Shown piece after piece: positions 46,248 to 56,527 of a stretch of DNA of 64,000 nt. Numbering within the stretch: position 1 is the stretch's first letter; every line of letters starts with the position of its first letter. Both the position numbers and the translations under genes were made by a program. Source of the stretch: Palleronia salina. Its GTDB lineage: Bacteria; Pseudomonadota; Alphaproteobacteria; Rhodobacterales; Rhodobacteraceae. Below the pieces are notes generated by a model that saw only the letters and a list, made by a program, of their open reading frames with translations, was not told where the DNA came from and searched no databases. The stretch is taken from positions 69,501-133,500 of the forward strand of contig NZ_FQZA01000002.1 of assembly GCF_900141995.1 (NCBI RefSeq). Direction: 5' to 3'.

Positions 46248-47465
46248 ATGCCCGCGCTGTCGCCGCTGGCGCCCGAACGCTTCCCCGAACTGCCCGCCAT
46301 CGACGGGTTGCGCCTGGCCACGGCGCAGGCGGGCGTGAAATACCGTGACCGCACCGACGTGATGCTGGCGGTCCTTGACCCCGGCGCCACGGTGGCGGGG
46401 GTATTCACACGCTCCGCCACGCGTTCGGCGGCGGTGCTGGATTGCCAGGCCAAGATCGGCGGCGACAGTGACGCGGGCGCGGCGATCCTGGTGAACTCGG
46501 GCAATTCCAACGCCTTCACCGGCCGCGCGGGCGAGGCATCGGTCGCCCGGATCTGCGCGGCCGTGGCCCGGGCCTGCGACGTTCCCGAGGACCGCGTCTT
46601 CACCTCCTCCACCGGCGTGATCGGTGAACGGCTGCCCGACGACCGCATCACCGCGGCCATCGACGGGCTGGTCGGGGGCCTTGCACCCGGCGGAATCGAC
46701 GCCGCCGCACGCGCCATCATGACGACCGACACCTTTCCCAAGGGCGCGGTGCGCACCGTCGAGATCGACGGCGAGACGGTGACCATCGCCGGGATCGCCA
46801 AGGGCTCGGGGATGATCGCGCCCGACATGGCGACCATGCTGGTCTACATTTTCACCGATGCCAGCATCGGGCGGGCGCTGCTGCAGGACATGCTGGGCGA
46901 CCTGACCGACCGCAGCTTCAACGCGATCTCGGTGGACAGCGATACGTCGACCTCGGACACGCTGCTGATGGCCGCCACCAACAAGGGCCCCGCGGTTCAC
47001 GACCGCCACGGCCCGTTCGAGTATGCGCTGGGTGACCTGATGCTGGACCTGGCCCACCAGGTCGTGCGCGACGGCGAAGGCGCGACCAAGTTCATCCGGA
47101 TCGACGTGTCAGGCGCCGAGAGCGACTCCGACGCCCGCAAGGTGGCCAGCGCCATCGCCAACTCGCCGCTGGTCAAGACGGCCATCGCGGGCGAGGACCC
47201 GAACTGGGGCCGCATCGTCATGGCGGTGGGCAAGTCCGGCGCCGCCGCCAACCGCGACACGTTGCGCATCACCTTCGGCGACATCGAGGTGGCGCGCGAC
47301 GGCTGGGTCTCGCCCGACTATACCGAGGCGCGGGGCGCCGATTACATGAAGCGCGACGAGATCACGATCGGCGTCGACCTGGGGCTGGGCGACGGCGCGG
47401 ATACCATGTGGACCTGCGACCTGACCCACGCCTACATCACGATCAACGCGGATTACCGGTCGTGA
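46248..47465 (+). CDS. argJ: Bifunctional glutamate N-acetyltransferase / amino-acid acetyltransferase
   Basis: 405 residues. The self-cleavage site is in [14 protein letters not shown], with Thr196 as the new N-terminal nucleophile; [11 protein letters not shown] and [16 protein letters not shown] are also conserved. It transfers acetyl between N-acetylornithine and glutamate (and may use acetyl-CoA) in arginine synthesis. Its TGA overlaps the mutT GTG. Confidence 0.98.
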   Translation: MPALSPLAPERFPELPAIDGLRLATAQAGVKYRDRTDVMLAVLDPGATVAGVFTRSATRSAAVLDCQAKIGGDSDAGAAILVNSGNSNAFTGRAGEASVARICAAVARACDVPEDRVFTSSTGVIGERLPDDRITAAIDGLVGGLAPGGIDAAARAIMTTDTFPKGAVRTVEIDGETVTIAGIAKGSGMIAPDMATMLVYIFTDASIGRALLQDMLGDLTDRSFNAISVDSDTSTSDTLLMAATNKGPAVHDRHGPFEYALGDLMLDLAHQVVRDGEGATKFIRIDVSGAESDSDARKVASAIANSPLVKTAIAGEDPNWGRIVMAVGKSGAAANRDTLRITFGDIEVARDGWVSPDYTEARGADYMKRDEITIGVDLGLGDGADTMWTCDLTHAYITINADYRS

Positions 47466-47860
47466 AGACGGTGCTGGTCTCCGCGGTCGCGCTGATCGAC
47501 GTGGACGGGCGCGTACTGCTGGCGCAACGCCCGCCCGGCAAGTCGATGGAAGGCCTGTGGGAATTTCCCGGCGGCAAGGTCGAGCCGGGCGAAACGCCCG
47601 AGGCCGCCCTGATCCGCGAGTTGCACGAGGAACTGGGCATCGACACCTGGCAATCCTGCCTGGCGCCGCTGACCTTCGCCAGCCATGGCTACGATGATTT
47701 CCACCTGCTCATGCCGCTGTTCGCCTGTCGCAAGTGGCAGGGCCAGCCGACGGCGCGCGAGGGGCAGGTTCTGAAATGGGTCCGCCCGCGCGAGATGCGC
47801 GACTATCCGATGCCGCCGGCCGACCTGCCCCTGATCCCCATTCTGCGAGACTGGCTCTAG
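47462..47860 (+). CDS. mutT: 8-oxo-dGTP pyrophosphohydrolase MutT (Nudix)
   Basis: 132 residues from a GTG overlapping the argJ stop (GTGA). The Nudix box [20 protein letters not shown] plus ELGI is complete. It cleans oxidised nucleotides, preventing A:T to C:G changes. The gene's TAG overlaps the stop of a small convergent gene. Confidence 0.95.
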   Translation: MKTVLVSAVALIDVDGRVLLAQRPPGKSMEGLWEFPGGKVEPGETPEAALIRELHEELGIDTWQSCLAPLTFASHGYDDFHLLMPLFACRKWQGQPTAREGQVLKWVRPREMRDYPMPPADLPLIPILRDWL

Positions 47861-47976
47861 CGGGCCAGTTCCGGGAAGGTCTGGAGGATATCGTCGCGGG
47901 TCAGCCGCACCGGAGCCTGGCTCGCGTCCGAGCGTTCCGATTGCCCGCCCAGCAGTCTTTCCAAGATACGCGCCAT
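47857..47976 (-). CDS. 39-residue protein of unknown function
   Basis: [20 protein letters not shown] then a C-terminal half rich in charged residues ([16 protein letters not shown]). Too short for routine gene calling. Support: GGAG at 8 bases before the ATG, a balanced amphipathic start, and an upstream 13-bp palindrome. Family not recognised. It might be a regulatory micro-protein or a chance frame. Confidence 0.5.
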   Translation of the reverse strand: MARILERLLGGQSERSDASQAPVRLTRDDILQTFPELAR

Positions 47977-47996
47977 GCCCCAACTCCGTCCGTGTC

Positions 47997-48009
47997 TATC
48001 AACTTGATA
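47997..48009. repeat. 13-bp perfect palindrome upstream of the 39-residue gene
   Basis: TATCAA-C-TTGATA, about 21 bases before the small gene's ATG, inside the only AT-rich stretch of the infB-mutT gap. Possible operator; the binding factor is unknown. Confidence 0.45.
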
Positions 48010-48093
48010 AGAAGCACGGGGGGCTGCGGGAAAAGTTTCGCAGGTATTAATGATTTCTTAACTTTTTTGCCTGCTCTCGGGATGGGCGAACGC

Positions 48094-48126
48094 AAAGGGC
48101 CCACCGGTGGATGCCGGCGGGCCCTT
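48094..48126 (-). terminator. Terminator hairpin after infB
   Basis: Arms 48095-48107 and 48114-48126 pair fully allowing one G-U; the stem is very GC-rich with a 6-base loop. It lies 24 bases beyond the infB stop. T3 on the minus side and a TTGTTTT tract on the plus side. Confidence 0.75.
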
Positions 48127-48149
48127 GTTTTCCTGGCGTCGGGGTCGGC

Positions 48150-50627
48150 TCAGAGGTTCCGCTCGACCTCTTCGCGCTCGAAGATCTCGATGACGTCGCC
48201 GGGACGGATGTCTTCGTAGTTCTCGAAGGCCATGCCGCATTCCTGGCCCGACTGGACCTCGGACACCTCGTCCTTGAAGCGCTTGAGCGTCTTCAGCGTG
48301 CCCTCGTGGATCACCACGTTGTCGCGCAGCAGGCGCACGCCGGCCGAGCGGCGGGCGATGCCCTCGGTGACGAGGCAACCGGCGACGTTGCCGACCTTGG
48401 AAACCTTGAAGACCTCCTTGATTTCGGCGTAGCCGATGAAGTTCTCGCGCACCTCGGCCGACAGCAGGCCCGAGGCCGCCGCCTTCACGTCGTCCACCAG
48501 GTCGTAGATGACCGAGTAATAGCGGATCTCGACACCCTTCTGGTTCGCGGTGTTCCGCGCCGAGGCGTTGGCACGGACGTTGAAGCCCATGATCGGCGCG
48601 CCGGACGCTTCGGCAAGGCCGACATCGGTCTCGGTGATGGCCCCCACACCGTAGTGCAGGACGCGCACGCGCACCTCGTCGTTGCCGATCTTTTCCATCG
48701 CCTGGACGATGGCCTCCGCAGAGCCCTGCACGTCGGCCTTCACCAGGATGGGCAGCTCGGCCACGTTCTCGTCGGCCTTGGCCTGCGCCATCATCGCCTC
48801 GAGCGTCGTGGCGGCACCGGCCGCGGCGCGCTTGTCCTTGGCCTGCTGCTGGCGATACTCGGCGATCTCGCGGGCCTGGGCCTCGGTCTCGACCACGTTC
48901 AGGACGTCGCCCGCCTCGGGCGTGCCGTTCAGGCCAAGAACCTCGACCGGGACCGACGGTCCGGCCTCGTTCACGCGTTCGCCCTGGTCGTTCTCCATGG
49001 CGCGGACCTTGCCCCACTGTTCGCCGACGACGAAGATGTCGCCGCGCCGCAGGGTGCCCGACTGGACCAGCACGGTGGCCACGGGGCCGCGGCCCACGTC
49101 CAGCTGCGCCTCGATCACGGCGCCCTGGGCGGCGCGGTTCGGGTTGGCCTTCAGTTCAAGAACCTCGGCCTGCAGAGCGATGGCTTCGAGCAGTTCGTCC
49201 AGGCCCTGGCCGGAAATGGCCGACACCTCGACATCCTGCACGTCGCCCGACAGCTTTTCGACGATGACCTCGTGCTGAAGCAGACCGGTGCGGACCTTGT
49301 CCGGGTCGGCGGCCGGCTTGTCGATCTTGTTGATCGCCACGATCATCGGGACGCCCGCCGCCTTGGCGTGATTGATCGCCTCGACCGTCTGCGGCATGAC
49401 CGAATCGTCGGCCGCCACGACCAGCACCACGATATCCGTCACCTGAGCACCACGCGCACGCATGGAGGTAAAGGCCGCGTGGCCCGGCGTGTCGAGGAAG
49501 GTCAGCGTCGCGTCGCCCTGCTGCACCTGGTAGGCGCCGATATGCTGGGTGATGCCGCCGGCCTCGCCTGCGACGACGCGCGCGTTGCGGATGGCGTCCA
49601 GCACGGACGTCTTGCCGTGGTCCACGTGGCCCATCACGGTGATGATCGGGGCGCGCGGCTTCATGTCCTCGGGCTTGTCGTCGACCTGGTCGATGACCTG
49701 CTCCACGTCCGAGTCGCTGACGCGAACGACGCGGTGGCCGAATTCCTCGATGATCAGCTCGGCGGTGTCGGCGTCGATGGTCTGGGTCTGGGTCGCCATG
49801 ATGCCGTTCTGCATCAGCGCCTTGACCACGTCGGCCACCTTCTCGGTCATGCGGTTCGCCAGTTCCGAGACGGTGATCGCCTCGGGCAGCTGCACGTCGC
49901 GGGTGACCTTTTCGCGGTCCTGCGTCTGGCCCATGGCCTTCTTGCGGGCACGCTCCTGCTGGCGCTTCATCGACGCCATCGACCGCTGCCGGCCACCTTC
50001 GCCGCCGCGCAGGGCCTGGTTCACCGTCAGCTTGCCCGAACGGCGCTTGTCGTCGCCACCCTTCGCAGGCTTGCTGGGCTTGTCGCGCTCGCGCTCGGGC
50101 GCCTTCTGGGTCTGTTTCTGCGGCTTGGCTGCGCGCGCCTCGGCCTCGGACGGATCCGGGGCGGGCGCGTTGGCGCGGGCCTTGGCGTCGGCCTCTTCCT
50201 GGAGACGACGGGCGTCTTCCTCGGCCTTGGCCTTCAGGGCCTCCTCGCGCTCGCGCTCCTCGCGCTCTTTCTCTTCCTGCTCGGCGCGGCGGCGCTCACG
50301 CTCTTCGGCGCGGGCCTGCTCCTCGGCGGCACGCTTCTCGGCCTCTTCGGTCTCGCGCGCCTTGGCGGCGGCGAGGGCCTTCATGCGGCGCTCGAGCTCG
50401 GCGTCGGAAATCCCGGCGGGGCGCTTCTTGGGGTCACCCCCGGCGGGCGCGGCGGACTTCGATCCCGCCTCGGCCTTCGAGGCCGCCGGCTTGGGCATCA
50501 CGACCCGCTTGCGCTTCGTTTCGACCACGACGTTCTTGGTGCGGCCATGGCTGAAGCTCTGCTTCACCTGCCCCGAACGGGGCCCGCTGCGAACACCAAG
50601 CGTCTTCTTGCCGTCATTCTCACTCAT
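48150..50627 (-). CDS. infB: Translation initiation factor IF-2
   Basis: 825 residues. IF2-associated N-terminal domain ([20 protein letters not shown]), a long Ala/Glu/Arg-rich charged helix (~residues 75-170), IF2_N, then the G domain with [17 protein letters not shown] and NKID, and domains II-IV. It delivers initiator tRNA to the ribosome. Its ATG overlaps the ylxR stop by four bases. Last gene of the rimP-nusA-ylxR-infB operon. Confidence 0.99.
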   Translation of the reverse strand: MSENDGKKTLGVRSGPRSGQVKQSFSHGRTKNVVVETKRKRVVMPKPAASKAEAGSKSAAPAGGDPKKRPAGISDAELERRMKALAAAKARETEEAEKRAAEEQARAEERERRRAEQEEKEREEREREEALKAKAEEDARRLQEEADAKARANAPAPDPSEAEARAAKPQKQTQKAPERERDKPSKPAKGGDDKRRSGKLTVNQALRGGEGGRQRSMASMKRQQERARKKAMGQTQDREKVTRDVQLPEAITVSELANRMTEKVADVVKALMQNGIMATQTQTIDADTAELIIEEFGHRVVRVSDSDVEQVIDQVDDKPEDMKPRAPIITVMGHVDHGKTSVLDAIRNARVVAGEAGGITQHIGAYQVQQGDATLTFLDTPGHAAFTSMRARGAQVTDIVVLVVAADDSVMPQTVEAINHAKAAGVPMIVAINKIDKPAADPDKVRTGLLQHEVIVEKLSGDVQDVEVSAISGQGLDELLEAIALQAEVLELKANPNRAAQGAVIEAQLDVGRGPVATVLVQSGTLRRGDIFVVGEQWGKVRAMENDQGERVNEAGPSVPVEVLGLNGTPEAGDVLNVVETEAQAREIAEYRQQQAKDKRAAAGAATTLEAMMAQAKADENVAELPILVKADVQGSAEAIVQAMEKIGNDEVRVRVLHYGVGAITETDVGLAEASGAPIMGFNVRANASARNTANQKGVEIRYYSVIYDLVDDVKAAASGLLSAEVRENFIGYAEIKEVFKVSKVGNVAGCLVTEGIARRSAGVRLLRDNVVIHEGTLKTLKRFKDEVSEVQSGQECGMAFENYEDIRPGDVIEIFEREEVERNL

Positions 50628-51262
50628 CGGGTCTTCTTTACCTTTCCGGGAACCGGATCGTTCCCGTCATCTTGCGTTTCGCTTGTCCGAACGCCCGAAA
50701 GCCGCACGGCGTCATCCCTGAACAAATCAGCGAGTCTGCCTGCGGCAAGCGCCGCATGTATCACACGTTCGCGTCCGAAGGACAAACCCAATTCCTGGGC
50801 CGTCAGGATGTCGAAGAACGATCCCCGACCGCCCGGACGGTAGAGCTTGGACTTGCCGCGCTCGGATCCGTCACTGGCCTGAAGAAGGATCGCCGCGCGG
50901 TCGCGGTCGAGCCATTCCTTCACCCGTTCGAACCCCGCGACGGCGTCACCCGCCTTGCGCGCCATGCTGATCCGGTCGAGCACCCGGCGCACCAGCGCCT
51001 GCTCGACATCGTCGATCAGCCCGTCCGGCAGGCTGACCTGCCGTTTCGCGCCCTTCGAGAACAGCCGCTTCTTCACGGCCGTGTCCAGCGCGGCACGATC
51101 CGCCGCGACATACATTCCCCGGCCGGGCAACTTGCCCGCCATATCAGGGTAGATAGTGTCGTCCGGGCCCAAAACAAAGCGGATGAGGCCACGTTTTGGC
51201 GAAACCTCACCGCTGACCAGGCACTTGCGCTCGGGGTCGGTTATGTGGGCTGGGCGGCTCAG
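50624..51262 (-). CDS. ylxR: YlxR-type RNA-binding protein with L7Ae-like C-terminal region (probable CTG start)
   Basis: About 212 residues. The DUF448/YlxR motif ERKCLVSGE ... RGLIRFV ... [13 protein letters not shown] occupies residues ~12-60. A later [20 protein letters not shown] and [15 protein letters not shown] resemble the L7Ae/YlxQ RNA-binding fold. Conventional starts (TTG at 51172) would delete half of the YlxR signature. In frame upstream the plausible start is CTG at 51260-51262, which overlaps the nusA stop (CTGA) and has GAGGAGG at 7 bases. I annotate that start. Sits between nusA and infB as in most bacteria. Confidence 0.9.
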   Translation of the reverse strand: MSRPAHITDPERKCLVSGEVSPKRGLIRFVLGPDDTIYPDMAGKLPGRGMYVAADRAALDTAVKKRLFSKGAKRQVSLPDGLIDDVEQALVRRVLDRISMARKAGDAVAGFERVKEWLDRDRAAILLQASDGSERGKSKLYRPGGRGSFFDILTAQELGLSFGRERVIHAALAAGRLADLFRDDAVRLSGVRTSETQDDGNDPVPGKVKKTR

Positions 51263-52893
51263 GCTGGCGCCTCCTCGGTTTCGCCCGCGTCATCCGCGTC
51301 GGCGTCTTCGGCGTCGTCTTCCTCGGACGCCAGGTCCTCGGGATCGACCCAGCCCAGCTGGATACGCGCGGTCATCACCATGGCCTGGGCTTCTTCCAGG
51401 TCCACGCCGAACGGCTCGAGCACGCCGTCATCCTTGTGACGCTCGCCGTCGACCACGGTCCAGCCGCCGGCCAGTTCCCAGTCGGCGCAGGTGGCGAAGT
51501 CTTCCAGCGTCTTGACGCCGTCCTTGGCCAGCGCCTCGATCATCTGCGGGGTCAGGCCTTCGAACTGGACCAGGCTGTCCTCGACACCCATCTCGCGGGC
51601 GGCCTCGAGCGCCTTGGCGTTCTGCGCCTCGATGAAGTCGCGCGCACGGGCCTGGAGCTCTTCCGCGGTCTCGTCGTCGACGCCGTCGATGACCGTCAGC
51701 TCGTCCAGCTCGACATAGGCGACTTCCTCGAGATTGGTGAAGCCTTCGGCCACCAGCAGCTGGGCGAAGAACTCGTCCAGATCCAGGGTGTCGACGAAAA
51801 GCTTGGTGCGCTCCTCGAACTCGGCCTGGCGGCGGGCGGATTCCTCTTCCTCGGTCATGATGTCGATGTCGAGACCGGTCAGCTGCGACGCCAGCCGCAC
51901 GTTCTGGCCGCGGCGGCCGATGGCCAGGCTCAGCTGCTCTTCGGGCACGACGACCTCGATCCGCTCGGCATCCTCGTCGAGCACGACCTTGGTCACCTCG
52001 GCCGGCTGCAGCGCGTTCACGAGGAAGGTCGGCATATCCTCGTTCCACGGGATGATGTCGATCTTCTCGCCCTGCAGCTCGTTCACGACGGCCTGCACGC
52101 GGCTGCCGCGCATGCCGACGCAGGCGCCGACGGGGTCGATGCTGGAATCGTAGGAGATCACGCCGATCTTGGCGCGCGAACCGGGGTCACGGGCGACGGC
52201 CTTGATCTCGATGATGCCCTCGTAGATCTCGGGCACTTCCATCTTGAACAGCTCGGCCATGAACTCGGGCGCGGTGCGGCTGAGGAAGATCTGCGGGCCG
52301 CGCACCTCGCGGCGCACGTCCTTGATGTAGACGCGAATACGGTCGTTCGGGCGATAGCTTTCACGGCCGATCTTCTCGTTGCGGCGCAGAACCGCCTCGC
52401 CCGCGCCGATATCGACGATGACGTTGCCGTATTCCTCGCGCTTGACGACACCGTTGATGATGGTGCCGGCGCGGTCCTTGAATTCCTCGTACTGGCGGTC
52501 ACGCTCCGCTTCGCGGACCTTCTGCAGGATCACCTGCTTGGCCGATTGCGCGGCGATGCGGCCCATCTCGACCGGCGGGACCTCTTCGACGTAGGTGTCG
52601 CCGACCTTGGGGTCGTCGAGGTACTGCTTGGCGGTCTCGACCGTCATCTCGGCCTGATAGTTTTCCAGCTCTTCCTCCTCGACCACGGTGCGGACGCGGG
52701 TGAAGGTCGCGCGGCCGGTCTTGCGGTCGATGGACACACGGATGTCCATCTCGCTGCCGTAGCGGGACTTCGCCGCCCGGGCGAGGCTTTCTTCCATGGC
52801 CTCGACCACCAGGGCGGGGTCGATCATCTTCTCGCGCGCCACCGCCTCGGCGGTCTGCAGCAGCTCAAGCTGGTTGGCGGATGTGATGGCCAT
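51259..52893 (-). CDS. nusA: Transcription termination/antitermination factor NusA
   Basis: 544 residues: N-terminal RNA-polymerase-binding domain, S1 domain ([19 protein letters not shown]), KH1/KH2 with [20 protein letters not shown] and [19 protein letters not shown]. Two C-terminal helix-hairpin-helix acidic repeats ([18 protein letters not shown]) and an acidic end complete it. It modulates pausing and termination, and may act on the hairpin in its own operon leader. Confidence 0.98.
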   Translation of the reverse strand: MAITSANQLELLQTAEAVAREKMIDPALVVEAMEESLARAAKSRYGSEMDIRVSIDRKTGRATFTRVRTVVEEEELENYQAEMTVETAKQYLDDPKVGDTYVEEVPPVEMGRIAAQSAKQVILQKVREAERDRQYEEFKDRAGTIINGVVKREEYGNVIVDIGAGEAVLRRNEKIGRESYRPNDRIRVYIKDVRREVRGPQIFLSRTAPEFMAELFKMEVPEIYEGIIEIKAVARDPGSRAKIGVISYDSSIDPVGACVGMRGSRVQAVVNELQGEKIDIIPWNEDMPTFLVNALQPAEVTKVVLDEDAERIEVVVPEEQLSLAIGRRGQNVRLASQLTGLDIDIMTEEEESARRQAEFEERTKLFVDTLDLDEFFAQLLVAEGFTNLEEVAYVELDELTVIDGVDDETAEELQARARDFIEAQNAKALEAAREMGVEDSLVQFEGLTPQMIEALAKDGVKTLEDFATCADWELAGGWTVVDGERHKDDGVLEPFGVDLEEAQAMVMTARIQLGWVDPEDLASEEDDAEDADADDAGETEEAPA

Positions 52894-52894
52894 G

Positions 52895-53494
52895 TCAGTG
52901 GTCCTTTTGCTCGGGAAGACGGGCGTCGTCTTCGCTGTCGATAATGGTTTCGATCTCGTCGAACTGGCTTTCGTCGATCTGGCCCGCGTCCTTGCGGGAT
53001 TTCAGCACATCGCGGATCAGGTCGTCGGTCAGCACCAGCTTGGCGTCGTTCAGCCAGTCGAATTGCAAACCGATGGTGCCCTCGTCGATCTCCAGCAGGA
53101 TCTCGCCGCCCTCGACGCCGGCCAGGATACCCTTGAACCGGCGGCGGCCGTCGATCAGCTCGTCCGTCTCGATCTTGGCGACGTAGCCTTCCCAGGCTGC
53201 GAAATCCTTGAGCCGGGTCAGCGGCCGGTCGATGCCGGGCGACGAGACTTCCAGGTTGTAGGCGTCCTCGATCGGGTCCTCGACGTCCAGGTGCGCCGAC
53301 ACGGCGGTCGAGATCCGGCCGCAATCGTCCACCTCGATCCCGCCCTCGGGCTTGTCGGCCATGATCTGCACAGTGGGCGTCTTGCCGCCCTGGTACCGCA
53401 CGCGCACCAGCTCGAACCCCAGATCCTCGATCACGGGGGTGATGATTTCGGCCAGACGCCGGTCGATGCTGGCCTTTGCGATCAGATCGGACAT
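52895..53494 (-). CDS. rimP: Ribosome maturation factor RimP
   Basis: 199 residues with family blocks [35 protein letters not shown] and [18 protein letters not shown]. It assists 30S assembly. ATG at 53494 is chosen because AAGGGG stands 6 bases before it; a GTG six codons earlier is weaker. First gene of the operon; one base separates its stop from the nusA ATG. Confidence 0.96.
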   Translation of the reverse strand: MSDLIAKASIDRRLAEIITPVIEDLGFELVRVRYQGGKTPTVQIMADKPEGGIEVDDCGRISTAVSAHLDVEDPIEDAYNLEVSSPGIDRPLTRLKDFAAWEGYVAKIETDELIDGRRRFKGILAGVEGGEILLEIDEGTIGLQFDWLNDAKLVLTDDLIRDVLKSRKDAGQIDESQFDEIETIIDSEDDARLPEQKDH

Positions 53495-53512
53495 GATGTC
53501 CCCTTCAAGCAC

Positions 53513-53536
53513 AAAAAAACGGGCCCGCGGCCCGTT
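53513..53536 (-). terminator. Leader terminator/attenuator in front of rimP
   Basis: On the minus strand an 8-bp stem with core ACGGGCC (arms 53518-53525 and 53529-53536, 3-base loop) is followed by T7 (53519-53513). It ends only 18 bases before the rimP ATG and lies downstream of a promoter-like sequence, so it sits in the operon leader. Confidence 0.8.
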
Positions 53537-53589
53537 CGTGTCGTTCGGTGGGCGCCGGGTTTGGACCCCAGCGCGCCGCTGTTGAGATG

Positions 53590-53618
53590 CATCTAGAGAG
53601 TCCGGCCGCGCATTGCAA
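53590..53618 (-). promoter_or_regulatory. Housekeeping-type promoter candidate for rimP-nusA-ylxR-infB
   Basis: Minus strand TTGCAA (53613-53618), 17 bases, TAGATG (53590-53595). Moderate match. It lies upstream of the leader hairpin and downstream of pip. Confidence 0.5.
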
Positions 53619-53635
53619 GGGTCGTGCCGCGCACC

Positions 53636-54604
53636 TCAGTCCCGCAGGCGGTCCATGACCTTGACCAGCGCGGCGCTGATCCCCGGCTCGGACAGGGCGT
53701 GGCCGGCGCGCGGGATCAGCTGGAGGTCCGACGCGGGCCACCGTTCGTGCAGGGCATAGGCCGAGCCGGGCGGGCAGATCATGTCGTACCGCCCCTGCAC
53801 GATATGGCCCGGGATGTCGGCGATCTTGTGCGCCTGGTCCAGGAGCTGCCCGTCGTAGTCCAGCCAGCCCGCATGGGTGAAATAGTGATTCTCGAGCCGG
53901 GCGAACGCGCGGGCGTAATCGGCCGGGCTGTCGCCGCCCGCGCCGTCGTTGTCGATCGAGGCGAGCGTGTTCTCCCACGCGGCCCAGGCCCGGGCATAAC
54001 GCGTCTGGGTCATCAGGTCGTCGCAGAACAGCCGCTTGTGGTAGGCGGCGATCAGGTCGTCTTGTTCATCCTCGGGAATCAGCTTGGTGAACCGCGCCCA
54101 CATGTCGGGCCAGAACTTGCCCGCACCGCCGGCGTAGAACCATTGCAGCTCGGCCTGGGTCATCAGGAAGACGCCGCGCAGGATCAGGTGGCGCACCGCC
54201 TCGGGGTGGGTCTGGGCATAGATCAGCGCCAGCGTCGCGCCCCAGCTTCCGCCGAAGACCATCCAGCGGTCGATGCCCAGCGTTTCGCGGATCAGCTCGA
54301 TATCGCGGACGAGGTGCCAGCTGGTGTTGTTCGTCACCGATGCGTGGGGACGGGATCGGCCGCATCCGCGCTGGTCGAACAGCACGATGCGAAAGACCGC
54401 CGGGTCGAAATACCGCCGCATCGAGGGCGAACACCCGCCGCCGGGGCCGCCGTGGAACACCACGACCGGCTTGCCCTCCGGGTTGCCGCACTGCTCGACA
54501 TAGACGGTGTGACCGTCCCCCACGGACAGCATGCGCTGGTCGAACGGGTCGGTCCGCGGATAAAGAAAGCCTGCGACGCCCTGCTGTGCTGCCATCCGGT
54601 TCAT
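53636..54604 (-). CDS. pip: Proline iminopeptidase
   Basis: 322 residues, alpha/beta hydrolase (peptidase S33). Oxyanion loop [16 protein letters not shown], nucleophile [22 protein letters not shown] and the C-terminal histidine in [10 protein letters not shown] are all present. It frees N-terminal proline from peptides. ATG at 54604 starts the conserved region; it diverges from ubiG with only 34 bases between starts, including a TATATA. Confidence 0.96.
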   Translation of the reverse strand: MNRMAAQQGVAGFLYPRTDPFDQRMLSVGDGHTVYVEQCGNPEGKPVVVFHGGPGGGCSPSMRRYFDPAVFRIVLFDQRGCGRSRPHASVTNNTSWHLVRDIELIRETLGIDRWMVFGGSWGATLALIYAQTHPEAVRHLILRGVFLMTQAELQWFYAGGAGKFWPDMWARFTKLIPEDEQDDLIAAYHKRLFCDDLMTQTRYARAWAAWENTLASIDNDGAGGDSPADYARAFARLENHYFTHAGWLDYDGQLLDQAHKIADIPGHIVQGRYDMICPPGSAYALHERWPASDLQLIPRAGHALSEPGISAALVKVMDRLRD

Positions 54605-54638
54605 TGGTGACCTATATAACCTGAGAAACGGCCTCGCC

Positions 54639-55403
54639 ATGGGGCTTTCGGAAAAAATGAGGCCCGACTTGACCAGCACCGTCGACCCGCAGGAAATCGA
54701 GAAGTTCAGCGCCATGGCGGCCGAGTGGTGGGACCCCGAGGGGAAGTTCAAGCCGCTTCACATGATGAACCCGGTCCGGCTGGATCACATCTGCCGCCAG
54801 GTTGCCGTGCAGTTCGACCGCGACCGCGCATCGGAAACGCCGTTTCGCGACCTGTCGCTGCTGGATATCGGGTGCGGCGGCGGCCTTCTGTCCGAACCAA
54901 TGGCCCGGCTGGGCGCCACGGTCACCGGCGCCGACGCGGCCGAGCGCAATATCGAGGTCGCCCGCGTCCACGCCGCCGAGCAGGACCTCGCCATCGACTA
55001 TCGCGCCCGGACGGCCGAGGCGCTGGCGGCCGAAGGCGCGCGGTTCGACGTGGTGCTGGCCATGGAAATCGTCGAGCACGTGGCCGATGTGCCCGCCTTC
55101 CTGCGCGCGTGCCACGACCTGCTGACTCCGGGCGGGCTGCTGATCGTATCGACCCTGAACCGTACCACGAAAAGTTTCGGCGCGGCCATCCTCGGCGCCG
55201 AGTGGATCATGCGATGGCTGCCGAAGGGCACCCATGACTGGTCGAAATTCATCACTCCGGACGAGCTGGACGGCCACCTCCGCGCGGCGGGGCTGTCGCC
55301 CGTCGACCGGACGGGGTTCGTCTTCAACCCCATCACCTGGGGCTGGCGGCTGTCCGACCGGGATTTCGCGGTGAACTACGCCATGACGGCGGTCCGCGAC
55401 TAG
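54639..55403 (+). CDS. ubiG: Ubiquinone biosynthesis O-methyltransferase UbiG
   Basis: 254 residues with [23 protein letters not shown] motif [27 protein letters not shown] and [18 protein letters not shown], the UbiG hallmarks. It carries out both O-methylations of ubiquinone synthesis at the inner membrane. Stop overlaps that of the convergent nitrilase-like gene. Confidence 0.97.
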   Translation: MGLSEKMRPDLTSTVDPQEIEKFSAMAAEWWDPEGKFKPLHMMNPVRLDHICRQVAVQFDRDRASETPFRDLSLLDIGCGGGLLSEPMARLGATVTGADAAERNIEVARVHAAEQDLAIDYRARTAEALAAEGARFDVVLAMEIVEHVADVPAFLRACHDLLTPGGLLIVSTLNRTTKSFGAAILGAEWIMRWLPKGTHDWSKFITPDELDGHLRAAGLSPVDRTGFVFNPITWGWRLSDRDFAVNYAMTAVRD

Positions 55404-56230
55404 GGCGCGTCGAAGGGGCGGTCGTGGGTCAGGCTGGGCACCTTGCCCCGCGCTTCGGCCAACCTTTCCAGATCGAGGTCCACCATGGTGACGCCGGGCG
55501 CGGTTCCCGCGTCCGCGATCACTTCGCCCCACGGGGCAATGGCCAACGAATGACCGTGCGTGCGCCGCGCACGCCCGGCGCTGGCGATGTGCTGACCCGT
55601 CTGGGCAGCGGCCAGAACGAAGCACCCCGTCTCGATCGCGCGGGCGCGCAGCAGGACCTCCCAGTGGGCCTGCCCCGTCAGCGGCGAGAAGGCCGCCGGC
55701 ACCAGCAGAACCTCGGCCCCCGCCTGTGCCAGCGCGCGGTGCAGCTGCGGGAAGCGCAGGTCGTAGCAGATCGTCAGGCCGAAGGCGGCCAGCGGCGTTT
55801 GCGCCAAAACCGCCCGGTCGCCGGGACGGTAGCCGGCCGATTCGCGATAGGTCTCGGTCTCGCTCACCTGCACGTCGAACATGTGGATCTTGTCGTAACG
55901 GGCGGCGATCCCGCCATCGGGTCCGATCAGGAACCCCCGGTTCGCCAGGCGCCCGTCCGCGTCACCGCTGGCGATACCCAGCGATCCGATATGCAGCCAG
56001 ACGCCCAGCCGCGCCGCGTCTTCGCGCAGGGCGGCCAGCGTCGGGTCGTCTTCCTCGGTGGTCAGCACGCGCTGCTGATGCGCGCGGTCCGCCGACACGC
56101 AATTGGTGACCTCGGGCGTGGTGACGAATTCCGCGCCATCGGTGGCCGCACGCGCCACTAGCCCGCGCGTCACCGGCAGGTTCGCCGCCGGGTCATCGCT
56201 GCTGGTCAGCTGGATCAGCGCGGCGCGCAT
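55400..56230 (-). CDS. Carbon-nitrogen hydrolase (Nit-type amidase)
   Basis: 276 residues with the nitrilase-superfamily triad: Glu in TTPEVTN, Lys in YDKIHMFDV and Cys in [10 protein letters not shown]. The HMFD and DLRFP wording is typical of Nit1/Nit2 enzymes that clean up deaminated glutathione or omega-amides. Three bases from grxC, so glutathione repair is a coherent guess. Confidence 0.93.
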   Translation of the reverse strand: MRAALIQLTSSDDPAANLPVTRGLVARAATDGAEFVTTPEVTNCVSADRAHQQRVLTTEEDDPTLAALREDAARLGVWLHIGSLGIASGDADGRLANRGFLIGPDGGIAARYDKIHMFDVQVSETETYRESAGYRPGDRAVLAQTPLAAFGLTICYDLRFPQLHRALAQAGAEVLLVPAAFSPLTGQAHWEVLLRARAIETGCFVLAAAQTGQHIASAGRARRTHGHSLAIAPWGEVIADAGTAPGVTMVDLDLERLAEARGKVPSLTHDRPFDAP

Positions 56231-56233
56231 GGC

Positions 56234-56491
56234 TCAGGCGGCCAGCATCGGGTCCAGCTTGCCCTGCCGTTCCAGCGCGGCAAGGTCGTCGAAGCCGCCC
56301 ACGTGGGTGCCGTCGATGAAGATCTGCGGAACGGTGTGACGACCGTTCGCGCGGTCCATCATCTTCTGGCGCAGCTCGCCATCGCGCGAGACGTCGATTT
56401 CGGTGAAGCCGGCGTCCTTGCTGTTCAGCAGGCGCTTGGCGGCATGGCAGAAACCACAGAGCGGCGTGGTGTAGATCTCGATCTGGGCCAT
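56234..56491 (-). CDS. grxC: Glutaredoxin 3
   Basis: 85 residues, active site CGFC (LCGFCHAAK), cis-Pro TVPQIFIDG and glutathione-binding GGFDDL. Slightly unusual: many GrxC proteins have CPYC. Leads a short operon with the nitrilase-like gene. Confidence 0.96.
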   Translation of the reverse strand: MAQIEIYTTPLCGFCHAAKRLLNSKDAGFTEIDVSRDGELRQKMMDRANGRHTVPQIFIDGTHVGGFDDLAALERQGKLDPMLAA

Positions 56492-56527
56492 TTTGGATCC
56501 CCTCGGAAAATGCGTGTTTCCCGGTAT

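Noticed and set aside
48111-50843. Open frame of ~910 codons antisense to infB.
   Set aside because: Leu/Gly/Arg-rich low-complexity translation mirroring infB; the infB G-domain motifs settle the strand.
53538-53590. T-arm-like GGGGTCCAAACCC upstream of rimP, where some bacteria carry a tRNA gene (metY).
   Set aside because: No acceptor stem, D arm or anticodon arm can be fitted around it; better explained as a stem in the operon leader.
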